Source: DASXKD01 sp963762735 (GTDB lineage Bacteria; Actinomycetota; Actinomycetes; Streptosporangiales; Streptosporangiaceae). From it: DNA of 64,000 bases. Location of the stretch: NCBI GenBank assembly GCA_963762735.1, contig CAVXMG010000003.1:310001-374000 (forward strand), read 5' to 3'. Below the pieces are notes generated by a model that did not search any database, had not been told where the DNA came from, and saw nothing but the letters and a program-made list of their open reading frames with translations. Numbering within the stretch: position 1 is the first letter of the stretch; each line of letters starts with the position of its first letter. Positions 21,188 through 30,630 of this stretch are shown here, one piece after another. A program made the position numbers and the translations under genes.

Positions 21188-21442
21188 ATGCAAGAAGACC
21201 CGACACCACGCACAGACCACCCGGCGGAAGGGGTCAATCTGCCACTGCCTGGTATCCAGACAGCGCACGACATGGGGGAAGCCGAAGCACATCTAGAGAG
21301 CGCCGACGCCGATCTCGAAAGCAATGAGCTGCACGCCGGCGGGCAGACCTGCCCGCGCTGCAAGCAGGCGATACTGCCCGGCGAGGACGTGCGCCGCACC
21401 GTAAGCGGCGCCTACCAACACGAGTTCTGCCAGCCGCGCTGA
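21188..21442 (+). CDS. Small CxxC (zinc-ribbon-like) protein
   Basis: 84 residues from ATG 21188 (GGGAGCTGG lies upstream; an in-frame ATG at 21158 is possible). The N-terminal half is acidic and probably disordered. The C-terminal half has CPRCKQAILPGEDVRR and ends YQHEFCQPR, so three cysteines and a histidine could bind one metal ion. No family recognised. It diverges from furA and is monocistronic. Confidence 0.6.
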   Translation: MQEDPTPRTDHPAEGVNLPLPGIQTAHDMGEAEAHLESADADLESNELHAGGQTCPRCKQAILPGEDVRRTVSGAYQHEFCQPR

Positions 21443-21465
21443 TCGTTGCCGTCACCTCGCCATGG

Positions 21466-22537
21466 CTACCTGGTCGGACGGCGGGCATAACCGTGGACGC
21501 TTGCCCGATGCGCTTCGCGCGGCGCCGCGGGCACGAGATCGCGCTCCAGGTCGGCGGTGTAACGGCCCTCCATCGCGGCCACGTTCAGCGCCACCCGCCG
21601 GGCCAGTGCGCGCTGGCCTGCCCTCACACGGCCGGGCTCACCCCGCCAGGCGGCCAGCGCCGGTTCGGTCAGCGCCCGGCCGAACGCGAACGTGAGCGGC
21701 CACAGGCGCAGGGCGCCCTGCATCGCCGCGAGGTTCTCGGTGGCCCGCTCCGGGCGCTGCCCGCCGGACATGAACGCCACCCCGGCCAACGCGCCGGGCA
21801 GGCTGTCCAGCGCGCTCAGCGTGGCCTCGGCCACCTCGCAGCGGTGGCAGGGGTGGTGCCAGGCAGCACCATGCTGGGCCGCAGCACACACCCCGGAAGT
21901 CCACCCCGTACTCCTCCAGGCTGCTCATCACCTCCAGCAGCACCAGCGATGTCACCGTCTCGCATCGGCCGAGCGAGCGCGATCCGTTCATCAGCACCGC
22001 GGGTTCCACGAGCGCCACCAGCCCGGCGTCCTGGCAGGCGCCGTGAACCGGGCCAGCGCGTGCGCGTTGGCCCGGACGGCCAGCGGCGAGGCATCACCGG
22101 GGCCGATCCGCAGCACCGCCCGCCAGGTGGCGAACTGCGCGCCGAGCCCGGCATACTCGCGCAGCCGGGCCAGGATCCCGTCCAGGCCCTCGGTGACCGG
22201 CTCGCCCCGGGTTCCGGCGAGCGGCCCGGCGCCCGCGTCGGCCTTGACGCCGGTCATCATGCCGAGGTCAGCCAGTGCGGCCGGGAACAGCCGCCCGTCG
22301 CGCAGCCGCTGCCGCAGCGTCTCCGCGGCCAGGATGACGCCGCTGATCCCGCCGCCCAGGCCCTGGGTCGTCACCAGCATCTCCCGGTAGGCCCGGCGGC
22401 TCGCGGCGGTGGCGGCCACCCCGGCCGCGGCCAGCCGCCAGACAGGGTGCCGATGCTCCCGTCCGCGGCCAGGATGCCCTTGCCCGGCGCGACCAGCGCG
22501 GCCGCGGCCGCGGCCAGAACCCGGCCTTCCTGGTCAT
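21466..22537 (-). CDS. Class I fructose-bisphosphate aldolase homologue, frame-broken, catalytic Lys replaced
   Basis: Class I FBP aldolase fold (PF00274 type). Seen across frames: GKGILAADGSIGTL (usual signature ILAADES), REMLVTTQGLGGGISGVILA, MMTGVKADAGAG, ATWRAVLRIGPGDASPLAV, ALVEPAVLMNGSR, VLRPSMVLPGTTPATA, GVAFMSGGQRPERATENLAA, and FAFGRALTEPALAAWRG with the usual C-terminus. In active enzymes the WRAVxKI and LLKPxM lysines (rabbit Lys146 and the Schiff-base Lys229) are essential; here both positions read Arg (CGG codons). ATG 22537 overlaps the upstream stop as ATGA. At least four frame changes occur. It may be a non-canonical or inactive homologue. Confidence 0.75.
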
Positions 22538-23167
22538 GCCTGCAGGTCTTCCTCGGCGAGGCTCCGGCGGCCGAGGATGAGGGCGCGAGCGAAAAAGTCG
22601 CGGCCCACCCCGGCCCGCGAGTCCACCCGTCGAGCAGCCGGTCCCAGTGGCCGTGCCACCAGAACGCGACGTGCCGCAGCGGCCCGGAGCGCGGGCAGCG
22701 CGGGTGCGGCCGGGTCGGCGCCGCGGCAGCGCCCGCCAGTACGTGCCCGGCCAGCCGCCAGGCTCGGCCGCGGCCGGTCCTCGACCCAGGCGACCAGCGC
22801 CCGCTCTGCGGCCAGTAGCCGTCGAGCTGCCGGCCCAGCGCCGCGGACACGGCCAGCACCGCAGCCTCGCTGCCGACGTGCACCCGGACAGGTGGCATTC
22901 CAGCGGCCGCATCGTCCACTGCACCTCGCGTGCACGGCTGAGGCACTCCGCCCTCAGCTGAACGCTCGCGGCCGAAGTGGCCGCCGCGCTCGGGTACACG
23001 GTCCGGCACATCACGGCCAGATGGCCGCTCAGCCGGGCGATGCCCTTGTAGCCGGTCTCTGGCTCGGCGTCCTCAGGCACCTCGTGCACCGCGTCCCGGG
23101 TGGTCTCGATGGATGCGGCGAGCGGCCGGTCCGTGGCGCTGTCCGGCTGCTCCTGGTTCGTGGTCAC
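22534..23167 (-). CDS. Hypothetical protein upstream of aldolase homologue, frame-broken
   Basis: About 210 residues. The N-terminal part in one frame is natural-looking (ETGYKGIARLSGHLAVMCRT, then a region with REVQWTMRPLECHLSG). Later blocks appear in two other frames: RVHVGSEAAVLAVSAALGRQ, then HVAFWWHGHWDRLLDGWTRG, and a C-terminus FFARALILGRRSLAEEDLQA ending at the TGA 22534-22536. Two or more frame changes are therefore needed. I do not recognise the family. The stop overlaps the aldolase start, so the two are translationally coupled. Confidence 0.5.
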
Positions 23168-23330
23168 GGCGCACCACCGCTGGTTCGGTACCAGGCCTTC
23201 AGTGCCATCGCAAGGAACATGGCTTCTTCCTCTTCGGCTGGCCCGGTTTAGCCCGGACGCTACGAAGGCGGAATTAGGGAACCGTTAAGGACTAGCCAGG
23301 GCAGGGTGAGCGCATGTGAACATGTGAACC

Positions 23331-24005
23331 ATGAACGCGGCCCGGATTCTCGTCGTGGACGATGAGCTGTCCCTGCGCCGCCTGATGCGCCTGTACCTGG
23401 GGAAGGCGGGCTTCGCGGTGCAGGAGGCCAGCACCGGGCCGCAGGCGCTCGCCGCGCTGCGCCGCGGCGACATCGACCTGGCCATCGTGGACGTGATGCT
23501 GCCCGAGGTGGACGGCTTCGAGGTGGTCCGGCAGGCCCGGCGGAACTCCTCGATCCCGATCATCCTGCTGACCGCGCGGGGCGAGGAGGCCAGCCGGGTG
23601 GCCGGGCTGGAGGTCGGCGCCGACGACTACGTGGTGAAGCCGTTCCTGGCCCATGAGGTGGTGGCCCGGGTCCGGGCCCAGCTCCGCCGGGCGCGCGGGT
23701 TCGACGCGGACGCCGCGACGCTGCGGGTTGGCCTGGTCGAGCTGGACCGGCGGGCCCGGCGCTGCACCATCGGCGGCGCGGGGTGGAGCTGACCCGGCGC
23801 GAGTTCGACCTGCTGGAGACGCTGCTGGCCAGCCCGGGCCGGGCGTTCACCCGGGACCAGCTGCTCGATGAGGTCTGGGGATCCCGGTTCGTCAGCGAGA
23901 AGACCATCGACGTGCACATCGTCGGCCTGCGCCGCAAGCTCGGCGGCTGCGCTGCGCATCTCGACGCTGCGCGGCGTCGGCTACCGGCTGGAAGCCGATG
24001 CCTGA
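23331..24005 (+). CDS. OmpR/PhoB-family response regulator, frame-broken
   Basis: Receiver plus winged-helix regulator. Seen: ILVVDDELSLRRLMRLYLGK with the acidic pocket, phospho-acceptor Asp in LAIVDVMLPEVDGFE, ILLTARGEE (Thr switch), DDYVVKPF (Lys), then the DNA-binding domain LTRREFDLLETLLASPGRAF, LLDEVWGSRF and, in a third frame, STLRGVGYRLEADA ending at TGA 24003-24005. Frame changes lie near 23,783 (GCGGGG) and 23,955. The stop overlaps the kinase start by 7 nt (ATGCCTGA), the usual arrangement for a coupled two-component pair. The signal sensed is unknown. Confidence 0.9.
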
Positions 24006-25027
24006 CCGGCTGACCCGGCTCCGTGTGTGGCTGCTCGCCGCGATGCTGGCCACCGCGGCGGTCACGATCGCCGCTGGCAGCGCGCTCGCGCGGGCTGCCT
24101 GCGGCGGAACGTGCTGGCCATCGTGGTCGCCATCCTGCTGATCGGCGAGGCCTGGCTGGCCGCCACCGTGCTCGCCGTACCGTACGCAAGCCATCTCGCG
24201 GGCATCGAGACGGTCGACCGGCTCGCCACCGGAGACTTCTCCGCCCGGATGGGGATCTCCGGGCCGGCGGCGTTCGCCCACCTGAGCCGGGCGTTCGACG
24301 GCATGGCGGCGCAGCTGCAGCAGGCGGACACCGAGCAGAAGAGGTTCCTGGCCGACCTGGCCCACGAGATCGCCACGCCGCTCAGCGCGGTGTCCGGGTT
24401 CGCCGTGGCCCTGGTCGACCACAGCGCCCGCAGCCGGCCGAGCGCGAGGAGGCGGCCGCCATCGTGCGTGCACGAGTCCGACCGGCTGCAGCAGCTGCTC
24501 GATGACGTCCGCCACCTGCACCGGCTCGAGCTGGCCGAAAGCGTCCGCCAGGAGCAGGTGGACATCGACGTGCTGTGCGCGGAGACCGCGCAGCGGTTCC
24601 GGCTGGCCGCCGGGGACGCCGGGAGTCACCCTGGTGGTGTGCGCGGAGCAGGTTTCCGTCCGCGCCGATCCCCGGCTGGTCGACGCGGTGGTGAACAACT
24701 TCGTGTCCAACGCGATCCGGTACACGCCTGCTGGCGGCCGGGTCCGGATCCTGGCCCAGCGCCGCCGGTCGGCCGTGATCGCGGTGCGGGACACCGGGAT
24801 GGGCATCGCCCCCGAGCACCTGGAGCGGATCTTCGACCGGCTCTACCGGGTGGACGAGGCCAGGGACCGCGCCACCGGCGGCTTCGGGGCTCGGCCTGGC
24901 CATCGCCCGCCGGGCGGCGCAGTCGCTGGGCGCCCGCATCGAGGTCGAGAGCACACCGGGTGAGGGCAGCGAGTTCCGGCTGCTGCTGCCTTCGGTCACG
25001 CTGCCCGGCACCGAAGGCAACGCGTAG
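23999..25027 (+). CDS. Sensor histidine kinase partner, frame-broken
   Basis: Membrane kinase pairing with the preceding regulator. Seen: N-terminal helix (RVWLLAAMLATAAVTIAAGS), a second membrane segment (VLAIVVAILLIGEAWLAATV), a HAMP linker (DRLATGDFSARM), the dimerisation box with phospho-acceptor His (KRFLADLAHEIATPLSAVSG), N box NNFVSNAIRYTP, G1 box DTGMGIAPEH, FDRLYRVDEA and a C-terminal LAIARRAAQSLGARIEVEST. The frame changes at about 24,100, 24,620 and 24,895. The extracellular segment between the two membrane helices is very short, so it probably senses a membrane-related cue. A terminator hairpin follows 72 nt after the stop. Confidence 0.88.
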
Positions 25028-25099
25028 CCGAGCGGAGACCCGGCAAAACCGGCGGGGACGATCCGGCGCCCCGCGCCGCGCGAATCCCGCCGCCGCGAT

Positions 25100-25123
25100 G
25101 GGCGGCGGGCCCGCCCGCCGCCC
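25100..25123. terminator. Terminator hairpin after two-component operon
   Basis: GGGCGGCGGG (25100-25109) and CCCGCCGCCC (25114-25123) form a 10-bp perfect stem with a CCCG loop. It lies 72 nt past the kinase stop. No T-run is visible. Confidence 0.65.
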
Positions 25124-25125
25124 AG

Positions 25126-25252
25126 ATCACCCTGACCGGAAGCGAACCGGCCCGCCGCAGACCTCCCGAACCAGAGGCACCCCGGCCCACCCCGGACCAC
25201 CCTGACCAGCGGCGACCCGGACCGCCCCTGCCCACTCTGGACCATCCTGACC
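25126..25252. repeat. Three degenerate copies of an ACCACCCTGACC motif
   Basis: The 12-mer occurs as ATCACCCTGACC (25126), ACCACCCTGACC (25196) and ACCATCCTGACC (25241), with partly similar flanks, in the 320-bp gap between the kinase gene and the LAL regulator. No gene is credible here. They could be binding sites or a decayed repeat. Confidence 0.5.
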
Positions 25253-25348
25253 GGCCAGCAGGGGAATGAGATGCTTTGAGGGACAGATTAAGGGGGCTTT
25301 GCCCCGCAATGGTGAGTCTGTTGCCAAGGAGGCGGAAACGCTGGGCAG

Positions 25349-28110
25349 GTGAGCAGCGTCGGCAAGGGGATGTCTGAGGTGATTGGCCGGGAGCCCGAAC
25401 TGACGGTCCTGGAGGAGTTCCTTGACCGGGACACCCCCTGGCTCGCCCTGCTGCTGACCGGCGGGCCGGGCATCGGCAAGACGGCGCTGTGGGAACGAGG
25501 CCTGCGCCTGGCGCGTGGCCGGGATATTCGCGTGCTGGCGGCGCGGCCGAGCGGGGCCGAGGCGGAGCTTTCGTTCGCCGGGCTCTTCGACTTGCTCGAG
25601 GGGATCGACATAGGGGCGGTGGGCAGCCTGCCGGCTCCGCAGCGGCGGGCGCTGGAGGCAGCGCTGTTGCGGGCCGAGCCCATGGATGCGGCACCGGAAC
25701 GGTTCGCGATCGCTGCGGGGTTCCTGAGCGTGCTGCGCTCGCTGGCAGCCAGGGAGCCACTGCTGATCGCCGTGGACGACTTGCAGTGGCTTGATGCCGC
25801 CTCGGCCGAGGTGCTTGCGTTCGCCGCGCGCCGGGCGCGGGGGCGGCGGTTCCAGTTCCTGCTGTCCAGAAGGTCCGGCTCTGCCACCGCGGTGGAGGGG
25901 GCGCTGGACCTGGCCGTGTTGCAGACGGCGGAGGTGGGGCCGCTGAGCCTGAGTGCGACACGCCGGCTGCTGTCGCAGAGCTTCAGCCTGACCATGCCGC
26001 CAAGAACGCTTCTGAGGTTGTTCGACGTGACGCAGGGGAATCCACTGCTCACGCTGGAGCTTGGCCGGGCGCTGGCAGGAGGCAGAACATGGGCGATCGG
26101 CACCGAACCGCCTGTCGCGGACCTTGCTGGTAACCCTTTCGGGGTCCGCGTGGCGAAGCTGCCAGGGCCGGCCCACCGGGCCCTGCTTGCCACGGCACTG
26201 AGCGGGCGCCTGAGCCTGCCCCAGCTCATGGCGGTCGCCGATCATGCGGCCGTGGAGGAACTGGTGGCTGCCGGGCTGCTGATCCCGGACGGTGAGCGGG
26301 TCCGGCTGTCGCATCCATTGGTTGCCGTGGCGGCCAGGAGGCATTCGCGGATTGGAGAGCGACGGGCACTTCATCTGGCGCTGGCGGACGTGGCCGGGGA
26401 CGAGACATTGCGGGCCCGTCATCTCGCGCTTTCCGCACCGGCACAGGACGCCGATGTGGCTGGCATCGTCGCGGCGGCGGCCACGTCCGCGGCGCGCCGG
26501 GGCGCCGCCCATGATGCGGCCGAACTCGCCGAGCATGCCCTTCGCCTCACGCCGCCGTCGGCGGCCGAGCACCCCGGCCGGCTCTTGGCGCTGGCTCAGT
26601 GCCTGGTGAAGCTGGGCGAGCTGTCGCGGGTGACGGAGCTGCTCGGTCCACGGATCGGCGAGCTGCCTGCCGGTGAACTGCGGGCACGCGCCCACCTGCT
26701 GCTCGGGGAGGTCGCGAATCGGTCTGGGCACGAGGATCACCTGGAACGGGCGCTTGCCAACAGTGGGAACGATCCGGCCCTGCGGGCGACCGCGCTGGCG
26801 GCGAAGTCGCAACTGCTCGCGGTGGTCGGGGTCGAGCGGATCGGCGAGGCCGAAGCACTGGCGGTCGAGGCGCACCGGCTCGCGCAATCCGCCGGACCCG
26901 AGGTCGTGCGGCATGCGCGAGCAGTCACTCGCCTGGGCCCGCGTCCTGCGTGGTCATCCGGTCGGGGAGTCTGACCGAGCGCTCTCCACGGGTGGCGGGA
27001 GATTCCAGCCTCTATGAGATCTCGACCGACCGCCCCGCAGCGGTCCAGCTTGCCTTCAGCGGCCGCATTGTCGAGGCGCGGGCGGCGTTGCGCCGACTGC
27101 TGGCGCTGGCTGACGAGCGCGGCGAGACCCGATTCGGCGACTGTGCTTGACCCTCCACCTGTGCGAGCTGGAACTGCGGGCCGGAGATCTGCGGGAAGCC
27201 GCGCGGATGCTCGATGAGTGGGCCGAATCCGGCGCGATGGAGGGCGAGCAGACGGCGCACCCTCGCTGCCGCGCGCTGCTGGCGTCGCTGCAGGGCCGCC
27301 CGGATGAGGTGGAGCGGTGGGCGACGGAGGCTGCCGCACCCGCCTCCGGCGACACCTGGGACAAGCTTGAGGTGCTTCGGGCGCGCGGGATCGCCGCGTT
27401 GTTCGCCCATGAGCCCGAGCGGGCGGCCGGTGCCTTGGGCGAGGTCTGGGAGCACACCCTGCGGGAGGGCGTAGCCGATCCTGGCGCCTTTCCCGTCGCC
27501 GGCGACCTGGTCGAGGCGCTGGTGTGGCTGGGCAGGATCGCCGAGGCAGACGCGGTCACCGCGCCATCTGCGCGATCTGGCGGAGCGCCAGGAGCATCCG
27601 TGGGCACTGGTCACCGTCGGTCGCTGCGCGGCGATGGTCCGGCTCGCCGCCGGGTACGACGAGCGCGCCGCCGCTGCGGCTGGCCGACGCGGCCGGCAGC
27701 TACGGCGAGCTTGGCCTGCGCTTCGACCGGGCCCGCACGCTGCTGTGGCTCGGCCGGGCGACGCGGCGGGCCAGGAAGCGCACGGCGGCACGTCGGGCGC
27801 TCGAGACGGCGGGCGCGGAGTTCGATGCGCTTGGCTCGCCTGGCTGGGCCGGGCAGGCACGCGCCGAGCTTGACCTGCTCGGGGCCAGAGGGGCGGCATC
27901 GGCAGGACGGTCTGACGGCGGCTGAGCAGCGGGTGGTTGACCTGGCGGCGAGCGGGCTGTCGAACAAGCAGATCGCCAGGCGCCTGTATCGTGGCGGTGC
28001 ACACGGTGGAGGTTCACCTCGCCCACGCCTACGCCAAGCTCGGCGTCCATTCCCGGGCGCAGCTCGCCAGTCGCCTCGCATCGCCGGCCCCGCCGCAAGA
28101 CACGGATTGA
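25349..28110 (+). CDS. LuxR-family ATP-binding (LAL) transcriptional regulator, frame-broken
   Basis: About 920 residues. Seen: N-terminal AAA/NACHT-type ATPase with Walker A TGGPGIGKTALWERG and Walker B LLIAVDDLQWLDAAS, a winged-helix-like middle, then TPR-like helices (RLLALAQCLVKLGELSRVTE; ELRAGDLREAARMLDEWAES), and a C-terminal LuxR HTH, LTAAEQRVVDLAASGLSNKQ, continued in another frame by VAVHTVEVHLAHAYAKLGVH and ending at TGA 28108-28110. Breaks occur near 26,910, 27,150, 27,570, 27,680 and 27,985. LAL proteins activate pathway genes in response to small ligands. The gene ends 51 bp before the first of the three propeller genes on the same strand, which are plausible targets; that link is inferred from position. 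Confidence 0.85.
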
Positions 28111-28160
28111 GGGTTTCCGTTATAGAGCCAGGCGCCCGGTTTTAGGCAGCCTGCTAGTAT

Positions 28161-29376
28161 ATGACCCAACCGAGGACGCGCCTGCGCGGGCGAGCCAGAC
28201 ATCTTGCCCCGGTGCTCACCGTCCCATTGCTGCTGGTAGGCACGGCGGCCAGCATCGGACCGGCCGCAGCATCGGCCGGGGTGCCGACCGCGGCCTGCTC
28301 CGGCCTTGAGCGGGCCCCGAAGCCTGGGGTGGCCCCCCGCCGCCCAGTCCCGGCACCGAGGATAACGAGCTTCAACGGTGTGGCGGTGCTCTCGCCCTGC
28401 GATGCCTGGGCAGTGGGCTTCGACCAGGACACCTGGCCTGTACCAGACGCTCATCGAGCACTGGGACGGCTCCGCCTGGACGGTCGCGCCCAGCCCGAAC
28501 GTGGCGGGACTCGACAAGTCACTGAACGCGGTTCGCGCCAAGTCCGCTACCGATATCTGGGCGGTGGGAGAGAGCTTCGCGACAGGCGCCGACCAGCACT
28601 CTGATTCTGCACTGGGACGGCCACACCTGGGCCCAGGTAGCCAGCCCCGATCCGGGTGGCAAGAGCCGGGCTCGAGGCGGTTCGCGCCGTGTCCGCGACC
28701 GACGCCTGGGCGGTGGGCTTCCTACAGCAACGGCACGTGGTCGGACCGTTGATCCTGCACTGGAACGGTCACAAGTGGGCGCAGGTAGCCAGCCCGAACC
28801 CGGGGACCGACTGCGCATTGGACGGCTGGCCACCACCTCTGCCAGCAACGCCTGGGCGGTGGGGACGTTCTTCAACGGCACCGCACTTCAGGGCTTCATC
28901 CTGCACTGGAACGGCCAGAAGTGGGCCAGGCAAGCCAGCCCCAACCCCGGTGGGGCCGCCCGCGATACACGCCTCAACGCAATCGCGGCCGGCGCCGCCA
29001 GCGGGAAGGCCTGGGCGGTCGGCTGCTATTTCGACGGCACGACCGACAGGACACTGATCCTGGCCTGGACCGGAAGCAAATGGGTCCACCAGGCCAGCCC
29101 CACTCCCGGGGACAGCTTCCTCCAAGGGGCGGCCACCACCGGCGCGAGCAATACCTGGACGGTGGGTGCCTACGAGGCCGACAACATGCGGTTCACCTTG
29201 ATCCTGCACTGGAACGGGACGAAATGGGCTCAGGTGGCCAGCCCCAGCCCAAGCTCTTTCAGCAGTGCTCTACTGCCGTGGCCGCGACCTCCGCCACCAA
29301 CGCCTGGGCCGTCGGCCAGTTCAACGACGACAACAGCGGCCTTGACCAGAACTTCGCCATCCACTGCTGCGACTGA
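28161..29376 (+). CDS. Secreted WAVG-repeat protein 1, predicted Cys-clamped seven-bladed propeller, frame-broken
   Basis: First of three tandem paralogues. Signal peptide HLAPVLTVPLLLVGTAAS with AAASAG near the cleavage point. Across frames there are exactly seven repeat cores: CDAWAVGF, DIWAVGES, DAWAVGF, NAWAVGTFF, KAWAVGCYF, NTWTVGAYE and NAWAVGQFN. Each is followed by an LxLHWNGxxWxQVASPNPG-type half. The protein ends AIHCCD. Cys positions match the other two copies: one after the signal peptide (TAACSG), one in SPCDAWAVG, and a terminal CC. Frame changes are near 28,430, 28,600, 28,660, 28,720, 28,830 and 29,270. No strong ribosome-binding site precedes ATG 28161, so the start is less certain than for copies 2 and 3. 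The function is unknown; an extracellular binding scaffold is most likely. Confidence 0.8.
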
Positions 29377-29415
29377 AGAGCCTGCCATGAGCGGCCGGAC
29401 TCTGGAAGGAGCGCA

Positions 29416-30572
29416 ATGACGCACTCACGTTGGCAGGGCGGGCGTCTCGCCAGGGCGCTCGCCGCCGCACTGATGCTGGCGAGCGCGATCACCGCCATCG
29501 GCCTGGCCAGGGCCCTGGCTGCCCCGGCGGCCGGCTGCCAGAACTGGACCGGCACGCAGCCGCTCAACCCGGGCGGTGCCAGCAACACCCTCGACAGTGT
29601 CGCGATCTCATCGCCCTGCGACGCCTGGGCGGTGGGCTTCCAGACCGGCAGCGGCATTGACGCGACCCTGACCGAACACTGGAACGGCACCACCTGGACC
29701 GTGGTGCCCAGCCCGGCCCCGGGCACCCTCAGCCTGCTGCGCAGCGTCCGGGGCACCTCCCCCAGCGATGTCTGGGCGGTGGGCAGCTACTCCGATGGCA
29801 CCATGGATTAAGACCCTGACCCTGCACTGGGACGGCAGCACCTGGACCCAGGTGACCAGCCCGAACCCAGGCAGCACGGGCAACGAACTCTACGGGGTGC
29901 GTGCCGTGTCCAGCACGGATGTCTGGGCGGTCGGTTACGCCGACACGAGCACCACGGAAAAGACGCTGATCCTGCACTGGGGCGGCGGCACCTGGACCCC
30001 GGTCACCAGCCCCAGTCCCGGGACCGGCGCCCTGCTGGAGGCCGTCGCCGCCACCTCATCCACCGACGCATGGGCGGTCGGTGCCACCTCGACCGCCAGC
30101 ACAGACAAGACGCTGACCCTGCACTGGAACGGCCACACGTGGGCCCAGGTGGCAAGCCCCACCGTGGGAACCGACGACGAGCTTTTCGCCGTCAGGGGCA
30201 CGTCGAGCACCGACACCTGGGCGGTCGGGGTTTCCAGTGAACGGGGGCGTCGACCAGACCCTGGCCCTGCATTGGAACGGCCACACCTGGACCCGGGTGG
30301 CCACCCCCGACCCTGGCGGGTCCGGCGTCTCAAGCGACCTGGTCGGTGTGGCCGGCACCTCCGCCACCGACACATGGGCGGTGGGCAGCACCGGCACCGG
30401 CACCCTGATCCTGCACTGGGACGGCTCCCACTGGACACGCGTGCCCAGCCCCGCCCCAGGGACCAGCGCCGAGTTGTTCTCGGTGGCCGCCTCCGCCGCC
30501 GGCAACATCTGGGCAGTAGGAATCTTCAGCGATGCCACCTCGCAGAACACGCTCGCCGTCCACTGCTGCTAG
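29416..30572 (+). CDS. Secreted WAVG-repeat protein 2, predicted Cys-clamped seven-bladed propeller, frame-broken
   Basis: ATG 29416 has GGAAGGAG 5 nt upstream. Signal peptide ARALAAALMLASAITAIGLA, then CQNWTGTQPLNPGG. Seven cores: CDAWAVGF, DVWAVGSYS, DVWAVGYAD, DAWAVGATS, DTWAVGVS, DTWAVGSTG and NIWAVGIFS, ending LAVHCC. Two single-base insertions break it: an extra T near 29,810 (GGATTAAG, where DGTMDKTLTLHW is expected) and an extra base near 30,237 (before NGGVDQTLALHW). Cys positions are the same as in the other two copies. It starts 40 bp after copy 1 and ends 58 bp before copy 3, so the three are probably one operon. No enzymatic motif is visible. Confidence 0.85.
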
Positions 30573-30630
30573 CCGCACCGATCATGCCCGGCAACGTCAC
30601 CGCACCCGGAGCAGGAAAAGGAGCCCGACA

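Noticed and set aside
25127..26914. Minus-strand frame of 595 codons across the first LAL regulator
   Set aside because: Arg/Gln/His-rich antisense composition, and it overlaps Walker A and B of the real gene.
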